A stretch of DNA of 64,000 nt from the NCBI GenBank assembly GCA_946807835.1, contig OX327686.1:15252001-15316000 (forward strand), read 5' to 3'. Positions 1-16,185 of this stretch are shown in pieces. The stretch comes from Ailanthus altissimus. Lineage: Eukaryota; Streptophyta; Magnoliopsida; Sapindales; Simaroubaceae. Under the pieces are notes generated by a model, which was not told the origin of the DNA, made no database searches, and saw nothing but the letters and a program-made list of their open reading frames with translations. Every line of letters starts with the position of its first letter. Position 1 is the stretch's first letter. The position numbers and the translations under genes are program-made.

Positions 1-2745
1 TTTCGGTATAGAACAAATAAGACATCGTAGGGTTACTCAATTTTAACCTTATTAGAAATATTCCCTTTATAGTGTACGTGAGAGATATTAGACCTAATTT
101 GATAATTTCACACTCGATCGGTGCGCCGAACGACCCTAGAATATTTTTAGAATTTTTCTCTATTGGCTTGGAAAAGAAAATTCTAATTTACTACATGAAT
201 TTCCATTTAAGGGTTATGAATGGAACAAGCCTTTGTTGAGAAACATAATCCATATATTAGAGAATGGACCAATTAGAAGAAATCTCATGGATTGCCAAGT
301 TGAAAGTTCTAGTTAGTTCTTTGGACTATTCCAACTAGATAGTTACAAACGAACTAATTACATAATTAGTTTTCAACTAACGGCAAATTAGTAATTTTTA
401 GAAAGTTGAAGGGTAAAATGGTAAATTGAGGGAGGACTATAAATATGTTGGAAGTGTGTAGAATTTTGAAGAAGATCAAAAGCAAACACTTAGAACAAAA
501 GAGAGAAAATTCGAGCTTGGAAAGGGGGGCTGCTACAGTGACCTTTCAAGTTTTATTTTCATGAATTTTCATGTGTAATCAAGCCAAAATAAGGTTACAA
601 ACCAATCCCTAAGCTCAATTGAAGTCTCTATTAGTGGAAATTCAAGAAAAAGAGTTAAGAAAAGCATCTTTTATGAGTTTGATAAGTGAGATTTCAAGAA
701 TGCTTAATTGATGTTCTTATGTGTATTCTTGGCTTAGATTGAGTTGAATTCTAGTGTGGAGCTTGAATGAGTCATCAATTTGAAGAAATTGGTAAGGTAA
801 GAATTAGGGTTTTTGGTGATTTTGTTGTAGAGATTTCAATTAGTTGTAATTAGGGCTTTAGAATGAAATTAGCATGATTTTGTTGTAATTGGAACAAGAA
901 ATTGAGAAAAGGAATGTGTTGGAACCTATGGTGAAATTCTACCACTTTAGGGAAGTTAGGAATTGAGTGGTGTTTTGATTGAATTGTTGTGTGTAAATGG
1001 TGCATATTGTGAATTGAATGTATATGGTTGATAGAAAAACCAAAAATGAAGAAAATGGGACATAATTGTCCATGTGGGAAAAGTGAAGGGCAATTATGTC
1101 CAACCAAGTTATAAGGTGTTCAATAATTTTCAGGGCGCCGGATGGTGAGTTAGTTTCCATTATGGCTCCGTAACTAAAATTAAAAAGTAGTTTACATCTG
1201 GGTTTTGTATGCCAATTAGGGCATTTAGTAGTTAAATGAGATTCTAGTGTTCGATTTGGTTCTAAATGTCATTTATGGCACGTAGGTGAAGATAACCGAG
1301 AGCATTAACGGGAGCAGAAATCGGAAGCGAAATTGAGCGCGGAGCGGTTGTGAGTGGAAATCTGTCATTTCTTTTACTTTTCGGTTATTATGTTTTCACA
1401 CAATGACTATGTATGTTTTATGAGCTTTCGATGCATAAACATGATTTATGATCTTGATATATTCATAGACATGCTTTTACATGATTGATTTGCGAAACAG
1501 TTTTAAAATTTCTGCATTCATTTTTAAGGCCATCGGTATCCTCAGATTATAGTTGTGATGATTGTATTAAACCCGGCTGGTATATCCTATGCATATGGGC
1601 AGGTCTTGGGGGTGTGTCACTAACTCCGGGAAGTCGGGATGTCGAGTCATGTGAGTCTCTCTATGTGTACGGGATATTGTCTCGCTATATGCATGTGATA
1701 TAGGATTCTGCTGCATAGCCAGTGAGATGTCTTGAGATGTCACTGTGGGTGCTGCTAGTTGAGGTGCCCCGTGACCTACTCACGTATGCGGTGCTAGTTG
1801 AGTCGCTACGTGGGTATAGAGCTTTAGGGTTACCATTGGTACAGTTTAGAAAAGAAATGGCCGAGCGAGGATTTTACTAGTTTTCGATTTACCAATAGCA
1901 TTTATGCATTTATATGCACACATCAGTTATTATGTTATACAGATTCTGAATATAATTTTCCAAAGATGTAGATAAAACCCGCTCGGCAAGATTTCATTAG
2001 CATATGATATTAGAAACCGTTTTACAGTTTTACATCCGTTTTAGAAGCATAACTTTTGCATGTACTTTAGAAATTGCTATCTTTGTATAATGTTCTTGTA
2101 ATTGAAATCTCATTTACACTCACTGAGCTCCTTTAGCTCACCCATTTTATGTTTTATGTTTTTAAACCCCTTTTCCAGGTACAGGTCTCGGTACGCACGC
2201 TGCTGATTCTCCTGTTGCCGAGTAGTGGGCCGAATCCGAGGATTATTTTTATACATGTAAATGTGCTAAATAGCACTCTTTACTTTATGCATAGTAGTAG
2301 TAGGCATGTATATTTGTATGTATGTTTCGAACTAACAAGAAAATATTTCGAGATTTTGATGATCATCTTTACTTTTCATGAGTATGCTCATTTTGTGATT
2401 TAAATGAAATTTTTGAGTTGTGTTGGATTTGATTTGGAAAGAACTGGAGGTCCGAATTGGTAGTGTTGAGATGTGTTGAGATGTGTTGGAATTAGAAGTG
2501 AAATTTCTTTACAGGTTTATATGAATTTTCCGAAAAATAGGGGAAACTCTGTCCGTTTGTTTTTAAAATTAAGATGTCGTTTTCATGTATATTACTAAAC
2601 CTTCTTAGTAGTAACAAGAATTAAAAAGGGGTTCGCCTCGCGGAATTTCTCAACATACCCAGTTAGGTTCAGAGGAACTTCCGTCGGGGTGCCCAGCAGA
2701 GCCGCTGGGATCTATAGTAGAGGGTCTCGGGTCGGGTCCTGGCAA
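1..2745 (+). repeat. LTR-like retroelement fragment, truncated at the window edge
   Basis: No coding region is visible in this stretch. A TATA-like box (TATAAATA, 438-445) is followed by a purine-rich leader. The right part carries the text typical of plant Ty3/gypsy LTRs: a 'ctcactgagctcc...agctcaccc' segment near 2115-2150 and a GC-richer block at 2620-2745 ending in CCTGGCA. At 2746 it changes abruptly into the inverse complement of an Athila-like 3' region. I read it as part of an LTR or untranslated region of a gypsy element whose left end lies outside the window. The short open frames inside it match nothing I know. Confidence 0.4.
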
Positions 2746-2889
2746 TTACCCCCAAACTTAGATTGATAAGTACCTTCAAGACTTATTGCTTTCCACTTTA
2801 TTACCCTTTTATCACACAACCATAACCTTTTTCCTTTTAAGAATATTTCTAAGTAAACTTAAGGTTTATGGTGTTACGGGTAGTTTTAG

Positions 2890-3152
2890 GATAAATAAAC
2901 TTTAAAGTCTTAAGGCTTGTAATGTGGTTAAACAAAGAAAAAAGGTATTTATGCTTAAAAGAGATAACTATGGATAAATATGCATCTAAGATAGGCTAGA
3001 AAAAGGTTCAGTTGGACCATCTTTGGACCAACTGAGCCTTTTTCTAGCCTATCTTAGATGTAAATTTATCCCTAGTTATCTCTTTTAAGCATAAATACTT
3101 TTTTTTTTGTTTAACCACATTACAAGCCTTAAGACGTTAAAGTTTATTTATC
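2890..3152. repeat. Foldback: inverted repeat with about 125-bp arms
   Basis: Arm 1 (2890-3015) and arm 2 (3028-3152) are near-perfect reverse complements with a 12-bp spacer. Both arms match the Athila-like 3' region near 62.97-63.10 kb: arm 1 in the minus orientation of the surrounding element, arm 2 flipped. This looks like a local inverted duplication inside the element, not an independent MITE. Confidence 0.8.
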
Positions 3153-3299
3153 TTGATGGTCTAATATCATTTTTCTATTTATGTGTTTCTTAGGATTTCA
3201 TCTCAAGTGATAATCAAGTAAGTTCTAGAGTGTTGGTCTTCAAGACTGTCGTGTACTACTTAAGCAAAAAGTATCTCTAAGCAAACAAATTTAACTAAT

Positions 3300-4998
3300 A
3301 CAAGCTTATTGTCAATATGCTAAAATATAAGTGATCGAAAATAAAAGTTGAACTTAGTTCAAGATTCATGATATAAGAGTTATCTCAAGTATTAATCATT
3401 TCCTAGAGACTTGTAAAAATAAATTCAACCAATATTCTATTTTTTGTAAATCAAACTAATTTAACACATGAACTAGTTCTTGCATCATATGCTTAGGAAT
3501 TATGTTTAGGGACCAAAATGTAACTTTCTCAAAGTTACCATTTTCTCTCAAATGCTTTATACGAATTTTTGATTCAACAAATGAACTCTTTCATTTGTGT
3601 TTATTTAGCTTAACACTTCCATTATAAACATATATCCATCATGGAGCTAAGCTTTAAACATGCAAGCTAATGTATGAATGATAAATGTCACTTATGTTAT
3701 TCATGCAAACACTTTGCATTGATGACATTTGCCACATGCAACTCCATGTATACTTCCATTTGTCACACAAATAGTCATGCTTGAATGACATATGTTCATT
3801 TTACTTTTTCATGCAATAGAGACTTGTTTGCAATATTTGCAAACTATATTTCCTACTTTGTAAAGAGGTCTTAAAACGTATCTTGTATTTTAAAATCTTC
3901 TCGAATCAATTCGTATGATCCGTCTTGCTACCTCAATGCTAAATGAGTATACTTCATATTGTGAGACTTTCTAAGTTCACACTCGTTTGTCTTACAAAAT
4001 ATTTCTGCAAGTTCGTGAACGATACCCCATATATACGTTACAGATATTACAAAATGGCACGTTGAACCATACAAGTTGAAGTTAACCATATTTGTATAAT
4101 CTCTCTATCACCTATATCCTTGGAAGAGTAGAGATATAGATCATCACCATCAAATCTCTATATGTTCAACCTTGAACTTATCTCCATATACGTTTTCCCG
4201 TAATCAATATCTGCAAACTCCTTTGCGATATTGTTTATCCCTACAAAATATTCATTTTTTAGGGTTTATGCTTATAGCTACAAGACTTCTTAAAATACAA
4301 TCTTAGAGCATCAAGATATACAACTTAGTCATATGAGCTAACAAATCTCATATCAACGCATATCAAACTCCGTGAGTATCGAACCATACCCAGCGATACC
4401 CAATGGTCAAACCATGAAAGGTTTCTAATATGCATGAAATTAAGTATGGTGATTCACTCACAAACCCACCATAGTGCTCAAGTTAAAGGATCACGAATAC
4501 TACTCAACTTGAGAATACCATTTATTGACGGTTTTATGAGATGTCTATTGAAGGTCCTTGTGAGTTTGTTTAGTACTCAGTCCTTTCTAAATACCTACAT
4601 ACCTATACGAACTTCCTCTAAGTCCATAATCTACTAAGACTAACCATTTGAATCATTCAGATATAGACATACACTCATCCCAAAGGAATACCGATCGACC
4701 CGTGTCGATAACCATGAATTAGGAATGATGTTTTTAAGAACATATTGCGCAATGATATTTCTTAGCATTATTTATAACTCTTTGTAACTATTTCATTACT
4801 ATATTATTTTGAGTCTTTGTCCCTATTTTAGATAAGGTCCTAACTCTTTAGAATTGTTAACTTTAACGCTGAACTAAACTCTTTTAGATTTACAATGTCT
4901 AAAAAGTTATAAGTTTCTTACCATATAATTATGTATTAATGATTATTATTGAAATGTTTATTGTATAGTGGAATGGCACATAAATACTATCCTTAACA
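3300..4998 (+). mobile_element. X-family LTR copy 1 (degenerate)
   Basis: From about 3925 onward this matches, block by block and in the same order, the copies at 21.7 kb, 35-36.1 kb (reverse) and 44.6-45.8 kb. Shared blocks include 'gtgagac..ctaagttcacac', 'atagatcatcaccatcaaatctc' and 'ttgacggttttatgagatgtctatt'. It ends with a degraded form of the family's terminal block GGGATGGCACGTAAGCA followed by ...AACA at 4998. The left end is uncertain because 3300-3925 is too diverged to align. It lies inside the Athila-like element. No coding capacity. Confidence 0.6.
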
Positions 4999-5024
4999 TG
5001 TTTGTACTTGATCTTACTGTACTA

Positions 5025-5053
5025 CCTTCTCCTTCTCCTTCTCCTTCTCCTTT
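5025..5053. repeat. (CCTTCT)n microsatellite
   Basis: About five consecutive units of CCTTCT/CTTCTC. It lies between the right end of X copy 1 and the gag relic. Confidence 0.85.
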
Positions 5054-5329
5054 AAGCTTGATGATGATGGTTTAGGTGTGTTATCATGTAAGACCTTACC
5101 ACTTCTAAGGAGATGGCTTGACATTGCTCTATATTTTCTCATAGGTTAGCTTCAGTGTTACTTGGTAGAACTCCTTGTGGTCGCTTATTAATTGTTGTAG
5201 CAAGTTATCCCATCTGTATCTCCAAATTCTTCAAAGTTGCCGAATGGTTCTACAAGATGACATCATTTAGCTTCATGTAGTATATAAGCATATCTTCCAA
5301 TGACGGCTTTTTATTTTGTGGTAGATGAA

Positions 5330-6230
5330 ATTCTAGGGGATCCATTGGTCTAGATGACTCCCTTTGGTTGTTATATCAAGAGAAGTTTGGATATTTTCTC
5401 CAGCCCTGATTATAGAAGTTGGATTGTGGGTTATGTTATTGTCGGTTGATATTTCCCACATAATTCACTGATTTCATGCATCGCCCATTCATGTGGTTAT
5501 CACCATAAAAGTCATAAGTCACTTACTAAGTTTTAACAGTATTCAATATATCAAACTTCTTTGATAACATATTGATTTGTATTGCCAATGCATTGAATAC
5601 GTCAATCTTATGCACACCAATGACTTTATTGGGTGTAACCTTCTCAACTTACCATTGGTAATTGTTTTACGCCATCTCTTCTAGTAGATCATAAGTCTCA
5701 TCTGTAGACTTATTCATCAAAACTCCTTCAGCAGTGGGACCTCATAATGAGGACACTTCTTTAACATATCCTTGAAGTGCTCTCATGCCTCATAAAAGTG
5801 ACTCATCATCGATATGAACAAATGAGGTAATGTTATTGAGGTCTTTGCTGTCTTTACTAGTGGAAAGAACTTAGCTAGAAATGTTTTTACTAAGTCATCC
5901 CATGTCAATATGGATTCGAACGGCAATGACATTAACCAACTCTTGGCTTTGTCCCTCAATGAGAAAGAAAAAAGCTTGATAGCATATTAAGATCATCACT
6001 AGGGGCACCGCTGAACTATATAGATTCTTTCAGCATCTGAATAGTACTCAGCTTGATATCAAAGTTATTTATATTGACGGTTGGTCGCTAAATATTAGAT
6101 TGAATAACATTTACAGTAGGGACTGCATAATCCTTTAAAGATCTCTATGGTATCATAAGCTCAAACACAAGATTGTTGATGGTTTTAGTCAATGTTTCTA
6201 TATTGTTCATGTTAAAGCCTATGCAATGTT
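5330..6230 (-). pseudogene. Athila-like gag relic
   Basis: Conceptual reading of the minus strand, with many stops and shifts, follows the gag protein of the element at 59.5 kb in order. Near 6070-6150 is a 'YAVP...RPTV...TIQMLK' block. Near 5740-5800 is a 'SLYEAWE.F..M...CPHH' block. Near 5490-5530 is the zinc-knuckle region. At 5410-5435 is an 'FYNQGWR..PNFS' tail. The two first zinc-knuckle cysteines appear replaced. The protein would have been the structural nucleocapsid precursor of an LTR retrotransposon; it cannot be made now. Confidence 0.7.
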
Positions 6231-6388
6231 CTTTCAATCTTAGGATTAAAAGAAGCCAAATCAGTAATTTTTGTCTTTCAAATGAACTATCAAAACACAA
6301 AATAAGTAAAAAAGAAAAAAAAAATCTATATTAAAAGCAAGTAGTTTGGTATTAGTATTGCTATTAAGAATATAAAAAAAAAATTAGT

Positions 6389-6406
6389 TCCCCGGTAGCA
6401 AAGCTA
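6389..6406 (-). other. Degraded primer binding site (tRNA-Asp type)
   Basis: The complement of this segment corresponds to the site at 59412-59429 (TGGCGCCGTTGCCGGGGA), with a few changes. It lies six bases inside the LTR edge at 6413, as in the 59 kb element. Confidence 0.65.
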
Positions 6407-6412
6407 AAAACT

Positions 6413-6955
6413 TGATGTATGCAATAATAGTTAAACGCAAGTGCACGCCATCATATTAAGTAATATAGAATTGAACTCTAGATATCGTTTTTACGTGGAC
6501 TTTTTTAATCTATTTCTTTTAGTCAAGTACTAAAATTAATTCTACTTACTTTTATCTAGAAAAATCAAATTATGAATTGTATCTAATTAACCTAATTCTA
6601 TCAAATTAAACCTAATATTAATATAAAAAAACAAAAATGATTGAATTCACTAATTAAAATGAATTTAGGATTTCGACTTATCCCCTAATATTTTATTAGA
6701 TTTATCAATCTCTTAGTTAATCCTTTAATAACAATTGTTGGATAGACTCTAATCTCATCACAAGCCTCTGTCGATGGTTAAGTGACTATATTACACTATA
6801 ATAATTACCTATATGTTTATGGTAATTCGAACAGAATACAACTCATTAAGAACGAGTCTAAATAATACTATATATACAACCTAAGTATATTTCTATCCTA
6901 CATAAAACTCATAATTGTTACCCTATAATCATGCATCAAACTATCCTAAACTAAA
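6413..6955 (-). repeat. LTR of the minus-strand Athila-like element
   Basis: The segment begins at TG (6413) next to the primer binding site. It is homologous to the minus-strand LTR at 57867-58285 (shared 'tcacaagcctct...atggt.aagt' and 'cataaaactca.a.ttgtta' blocks) and, inverted, to the LTR tail at 58985-59405. The outer end could not be fixed; recognisable homology fades near 6955. Confidence 0.6.
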
Positions 6956-10281
<3,326 letters not shown>

Positions 10282-10854
10282 CAGGTGGGTATTGTAAATT
10301 CAACAATTGTATTCTTATTTATGTTATGGATTTTAAGTTTTAGTGACGCAATAATCTGTAACGCATGATGAATTTTTTAATTACAAAGTATTTGTTTTTC
10401 TGGCCGGATCATCAGCTTCTGGAATTGCCTATTCTTGTCTGCTATGGTTTGTGATACTGCTGTGCCGTTCCTCTCTTCACAGCTGATCAACTACAGGTGC
10501 AAAATTTCATTGTGGATTTTTCTACTGGAATTATAGTTACCCTTTTTAAATGGGACAAGGCCTAGCATGATCTTAACAAATATGTAATGATGTTACTTTG
10601 TTGAAACCGTGGCCATTCGACCAATTTTATGGTGGGTGTTTGTCAAGCAATGATTTTGCTTTGTCCCTATATAAGATTTGACTGTGATCACTGTGCATTA
10701 GTAATATTTCAAACGATTCTCTCATATAACCATAACTAGAGTTAAAACAGACGAGCAGTCTAGGACTAAAAAGCATATGTTTTGCCACCAAGGCGGTTGA
10801 GATCAACGACATGCATTTAACACCATACAATGAGAAAAAATTCAGCCAGCAACT
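10282..10854. other. Convergent intergenic region (two 3' ends)
   Basis: 573 bases between the stop codons of threonine synthase (+) and VIP3 (-). It should hold the 3' untranslated regions and polyadenylation signals of both genes. AT-rich; no separate gene seen. Confidence 0.6.
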
Positions 10855-13569
10855 TCAGGAGTAATCATACAGTGATATGCTTTTGTCATCTGATACACTA
10901 GCAAGACGGCCTGCCCGTTTGGGACCTCCTGGCGATCTGAATGACACACTCCAGACCTGGTCTGTGTGGTTGGTCATTATCTGCACAGCTGCTCTCATGT
11001 TGAGATCCCAAAGCCTTACAGTTCTATCACTTGAGCCTGTTGCAATAGCTGCTCCATCTGGGCTTGCATCAACACTCAATACCCAACTTGCATGACCTGA
11101 CATTGCCCCGACAAGACTTTTTCCCTCAGCATCATACATGTGCACATGAGCATCATCAGATGCAGAGAAGAGAACACGTGGATCAATAGGTGAATACACA
11201 AGAGAACGCACAGGCATGAAATGGCCTTCCAAGTGGTGCAGGAATTTGGCCCGGGCAACATCAAAGATGGAAATTGTGCCATCCATTGAACCACAAGCAA
11301 GTCGTCTGCCATCAGGACTCCATGCAACTGATAGAACAAACTTCTTGCTGCTGCTTTTATCTGTGGGCTTGGGTCCTTCTGGACGAGGAATTGATAGGGT
11401 GGCAATCAGTTTCCATGTAGCAGTGTCCCAGAGCTTGACGGATGCGCTACCCCCTCCAGCAACTGCTAGAGTGTTACCCTGATGGGAAAGCTATTGTTAG
11501 CACCACTTTTGAGAAATGTAAAAGAAGCTCAAGATAGAAAATGCGTCTTCATGCATTGACACAAAACACAAATGGTTCCATATTTATAAATAAGGAAATA
11601 GAAATGACTCTGCATGTTCACAGATAAATTTCATAAACAGGCAGGACGACTTTTAAAAACATGCACACATATGTGAACACAGACGATGAAAGATGAATTG
11701 AAACAGAAAACATATACTTAAATATGCATACAATACAAAAGAAAAGTAAATGGCAGAGCCAATCCATGGGAAGCAAAACAAATTTATTAAGACCTTATTA
11801 AACCAACTGGATCTTCAAGAGGGAAGAAGCCCCTGTAAAGTCAAAACTCGTTTGATAGGACCTGTAACAAAACCACTTGCATTCTTCAGTTTAAAAAAAT
11901 AGTGTTGAATTGAAATCTAGCTTCACATCAGACCCTGGAATCACGGCATCAGCTGTTATCAAGGACCAGACAAGGAGGGAGATGGGACCGATGCTGTTTA
12001 AGTGAGAATGCAGTGTAATTATTAATAGTGCAATGTTGGTAACATGAGCTAGATCCCCTAGCACACCAAATAAAGATACTCTTCCATTAAGAAATAAATA
12101 CTTTTGATGACAGATTAATAGAAAACACCCATGCATATGATGAAGTCTAAATATATTAATGACATATGAGCAACAGATACCTGGACTTTTAAACAATTTC
12201 CAGGATCTACAAATCTTAAATACGAAACAGAATCCCAAATTACATAAATTTTCAGTGCAAACAGACACAAACCACTAACAGAGCGCAATTCCAAAGAAGA
12301 AAAGATTTTCTAAATACAAGCTCTTGGAAGTCTGATGTTGACAATATGCCCATTCATTTTAGTGACACCTTTTTAACATGAACATCCCAGAAAATACGTC
12401 CAAAAATAAACATTATAAACCATAGACCAGAAAAGGCAAATCAAGCATTTTACTTTCAGCTAGCAAGCATCTCCTGCACATGTGAGCCAAAAGTATTATC
12501 TTTAATAAATTAATGACCTTGCACAAAAGTTATTAGCCCTAATCACTTCCATACAGTGCCATAACTGCAAAAGACAAAACTAAAGAACCCTCCTAACCTA
12601 GTACATAGAACGCCTGTACCGCAGATAACAATATAGGAAAGCGCAAGCTTTACTTTGTAAAAGAACTAAACAGAAAACCAATACAGCAAGAAGCAACAGC
12701 TGTATAGCTCTGCTAATCACAACTAGCAATAGAAATATACATAGATTTAAGTACATCAAACATCAATTAAATGTTTCACCTTTTCTATTAAAGAAGCTAA
12801 TTAATGTGTAAAACCATTGGACTGACAGAAAAAAAAAAAACCAGAGAACCTCTCATTTGAATGCGATGAATATCAACTACATTTGATTTCTTAAATATCT
12901 TTAAAAATATGGTATTTAGCAACTAATGAGTAAGTTGGTAAGAAGAGTGAATGTAACAGCATCGAGGTTAAAAATTGCAACATTAATAAAATTACTAGAA
13001 ACAGTTCACTGAGCATTGTAGCTTTGAAACATGATCAATTGAATTTTAGCTCATTTACAACATTCATCACTGACCCAGCTTTAAATTATTGGAGAATTTG
13101 TTTTTTAAAAAAAAAACCCAAATGGGAAAACACACAAAAAGCTAAAACTATCAACAATCCAAACCCAGTTAAAGCCCCAAAAAGCAAAATTTAATCTATT
13201 AAACACATCAACTCCATCACTCCTTACCTTGGGATCGAACTGCATTTGCCAGACTTCAGATGGGGGAGCTTCGAGAGCAGCGATACTAGCATTCGTATTA
13301 ACATCGAACACCCGAACGAAGCTATCGAGAGAAGCCGACGCAGCTATAACACCGGAGGGGTGCGCCGCCACCGAGACCACGCCCAGACAGTGGCCGGTGT
13401 TGGTCTGCGCCAGCTTCAGCTCGTCGGATTCCCACAGCTTCACGGTCTCGTCCAATGACCCGGTCAGTAAGCGCGCGGGTTGGTCATCGTCGGCGGCTGG
13501 TAGCCATGTGCCCGCCCACACCGACTCGTCGTGCGCGTTCTCGACGGATTTTAGGCCTGCGAGTTTCAT
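10855..13569 (-). CDS. VIP3: WD40 protein VIP3/SKI8-like (Paf1 complex and Ski complex subunit)
   Basis: Two coding exons: 13228-13569 (114 codons, starting MKLAGLKSVENAH) and 10855-11478 (207 codons plus stop TGA). Together they give 321 residues, the length I recall for Arabidopsis VIP3. Donor AAG|GTAAG and acceptor CAG|GGT are canonical and in phase 0. An in-frame ATG eight codons further upstream exists, but homology begins at the chosen one. The product is a seven-bladed WD40 propeller; visible blades include 'LTGSLDETVKLW', 'SFVRVFDVN', 'GSSDRTVRLWDL' and the C-terminal 'ASVSDDKSISLYDYS'. In plants this protein serves the nuclear Paf1 complex (histone marks, FLC expression) and the cytosolic SKI RNA-decay complex, by family knowledge. 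Convergent with threonine synthase. Confidence 0.95.
11479..13227 (-). other. Single intron of the VIP3-like gene
   Basis: 1749-base intron between canonical GT and AG signals (minus strand). The interior is AT-rich with no conserved frame. The 125-codon open frame at 11891-12268 lies wholly inside it and looks accidental. Confidence 0.85.
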
Positions 13570-13784
13570 TGATTTAGAGTAGAATGCAAGCAATTTTGAT
13601 TTTTTGGGAGGTTTTTGGGCGTTTAAGCGGAGTTTACCGGTTTGGATTTTGAGTATTCCTGCACTTTTTAAATTATATTGTAAATTTGGATATAAAATGA
13701 TATATCGAATAACTATTAAATAAAAAATTAATATAATAATTAATTTTAAAAATTATAAAAATTAGTAGGCCAAATGTCACACTA

Positions 13785-14741
13785 TCCTAATATCATAAGA
13801 TAATAGATATTTTTACTCTAAAATAATTTTAAATATTTAATTTTAACTTAATTCATCACTTTTTATCATTTATATAGATAAAAAAATTTATTTTTATTAG
13901 TCATTTATTATTTTACCCTCATTATTAATAAATTTTAAAAAAAATATAAGAATAGACACATGTTATTGCATAATTTGAACACGTGTCACTATATTATTAA
14001 TTAATTATTAATTTAAAAAAATTGTCACTATCCACAAAAAACGACAACTAACTGGTCACTAAGTATCTTTTTTGGTGGCATTAGAGTAAAAAAAATTAAA
14101 TTTTATATCATTGTACTATATTTTTTTAATCTATATAATAGTGTGATTATCTGTGATTAAAAAAAATGCCAAAAAAAAGTCAAAGTAGATAGAGAGTAAT
14201 GGTCACCACCCTTTTTCCCCCTTTTAACTATTTTCTCACCTTTTTTTGGTAAAAAAAATAACTACAATATTATTTAAATTAGAAAAAATAGAGTAATGAT
14301 ATAAATTTGATCATTTTTTATCGTCAGAGTGTCGCTTAAAATTGGCGGTTGATGGCTAGACGATCGCCATTTTCGATGACGCTCCGACTCTATTTTTTAA
14401 TTTTTATTTAATTTTAAAAATTATTTAATAAAAATATATACTAATTATATGCTGACACATATCCAAAATAACTAATTACATCATGACACGTGTCATTTTA
14501 TTAAAATTTCTCTTTTAAAATTATATTAAATTAATTAATAAATGAGATTGTGCCTTGTGTTTAAAAAATAATGAATAGATAAGATTGTGTCACGAATCCA
14601 AAGTGTAATTTATTTGTATGATTAAATTACTCTTTTACCCTTCAACTGTTAAAATTAGCAGCAAAAATTAACGAATCGGAATAAAATTGAGTATTAAAAT
14701 TATTTTAGAATAAAAATGTCTATTAACCTTTAATATTAGGG
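13785..14741. mobile_element. Non-autonomous TIR element upstream of VIP3
   Basis: The first roughly 50 bases (13785-13836) and the reverse complement of the last roughly 55 (14686-14741) align over 'CCTAATAT....A..TTAATAGA.ATTTTTA.TCTAAAATAATTTTAA' with few mismatches. The interior is AT-rich and non-coding, with a small hairpin near 14330-14390. Length is about 960 bases. I could not find a clean target duplication, so the superfamily (Mutator or hAT) is open. It begins about 215 bases upstream of the VIP3 start codon. Confidence 0.6.
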
Positions 14742-16185
14742 TAAAAATATCCTTTGTCTAAATTAATAATCTAATAATTAATTAACATATTATTTAAAAT
14801 TTACATTTTAAAATAAAAATTCAAGAATTATAACATTATTGTTGATTTTTAATTTTTAATTTTCAAATCGAATTAAAAGCACAGACAAAACTCAAAACGC
14901 TGTATCAATTTAAAAACTCAAAGCCACTTTGGAAAATTTTTGAAATTAGACAAAATTGAGGAGGCCTTAATAGCCACTATTTTAACTTTCTAACTTTTTT
15001 AGTCAGAACAGAATAAAAATATTTTTTTACTATTTATTCAATATCTGTTACAATAAACAGTATTGTTATAGTGAATAAGACATAATTAATTAAATTTACA
15101 ATTAACTGGTAAAAATAGATAAACGTACAATTATGTCTCTATATTAAAATTATTATACCCATTTTATCCTTAATAATTCTAAAAATAGAATGATAAATCA
15201 CATGTATATAATAACACTCAAATCCAAGACCTTTGCATAAAAATCAAATACCTTAACCATTATGCTACAATAAAACAATATAGACCTTATATGTATTTTT
15301 GAAAAAGAAGGATAAAAACATGCACTTTGTAGGTAGCACTTTATTACATACTAAATGTACCTATCTTTTATATATACACTAAAATAATTTGAACCCTATA
15401 TGTATTTTTAAAAAAAATGATAAAAACTTGCACTTTATAAGTCTTGGACCCAAGATCTTCGTGTTGAAATCAAGTATCTTAACCATTAATTTATAACACT
15501 TTATTGACATTAAATGCATTTATTTTTTATATATATAATCAAGCAGTCTAAATAATGAATTAAATAAATTAAATTTATAGTAAATTAAATAAAAATAAAA
15601 GAATAAAATTAAATTAAAAAAATCAAGCGGCCACAGTCACCAACTTAAAAAATTACAATTAATTTATTTTAAATATAATTTATTTAATTCATTTTAAATA
15701 AATTGTATTTAGTTATTTAAAATAAATTAATAAATTAACAAAATAAATCAGGCACAGATGATTTCCTTTTCAATTTAATTTACTTCATTTTCAATTTAAT
15801 TTATTTTAAATTTAATTTATTTAAGTCATTTTAAATTGAAGCTATATAATTCATTTTAAATTAAAGTTTATATAATTTATTTTAAATGTCACTTATTTAA
15901 TACATTTTAAATTTAATTTATTTCATTCATTTTAAATTTAATACATTTTAAATTCAATTTATTTAATTCATTGTCCATACTACTTTAATATATATATATA
16001 TATATATATATAAAGGAAATATACACTTAATGTTAATAAAGTACTTATAACCTAATAATTAAAGTGTTTAATTTCTATTCAAAGGTCATGAGTTTGAGTC
16101 CTATCAATGACATACTATTATCCTTCCATTTTAAAAAATACATACAGGGTCTAAATTGATTTATTGCATATATAAAAAATAGATA
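14742..16185. repeat. AT-rich region with degenerate direct repeats
   Basis: No genes. Similar blocks recur at about 15190-15300, 15390-15500 and 16020-16150 ('ataccttaaccat.at', 'tatttttaaaaa...gataaaaa.tgcactt'). Between 15640 and 15970 a simple pattern of 'aatttaatttatttaattcattttaaa' is repeated with variation. A (TA)n tract lies at 15988-16012. Confidence 0.6.
15988..16012. repeat. (TA)n microsatellite
   Basis: About 12 uninterrupted TA units. Confidence 0.9.

Larger units (their letters stand above)
2746..6412 (-). mobile_element. Decayed Athila-like Ty3/gypsy element, internal region (minus strand)
   Basis: Read on the minus strand, this segment starts with a degraded tRNA-Asp type primer binding site (6389-6406), continues into a gag relic (about 5330-6230), and ends with the non-coding 3' region that contains 'aagtttgggggta' (complement near 2750). 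The same 3' text occurs on the + strand in the gag-pro element at about 62.83-63.24 kb, so the two belong to one family. The protease region is missing; an X-family repeat sits in its place. No intact frame remains. Confidence 0.7.

Noticed and set aside
11891..12268. 125-codon minus-strand frame
   Set aside because: Lies wholly inside the VIP3-like intron and resembles no family.
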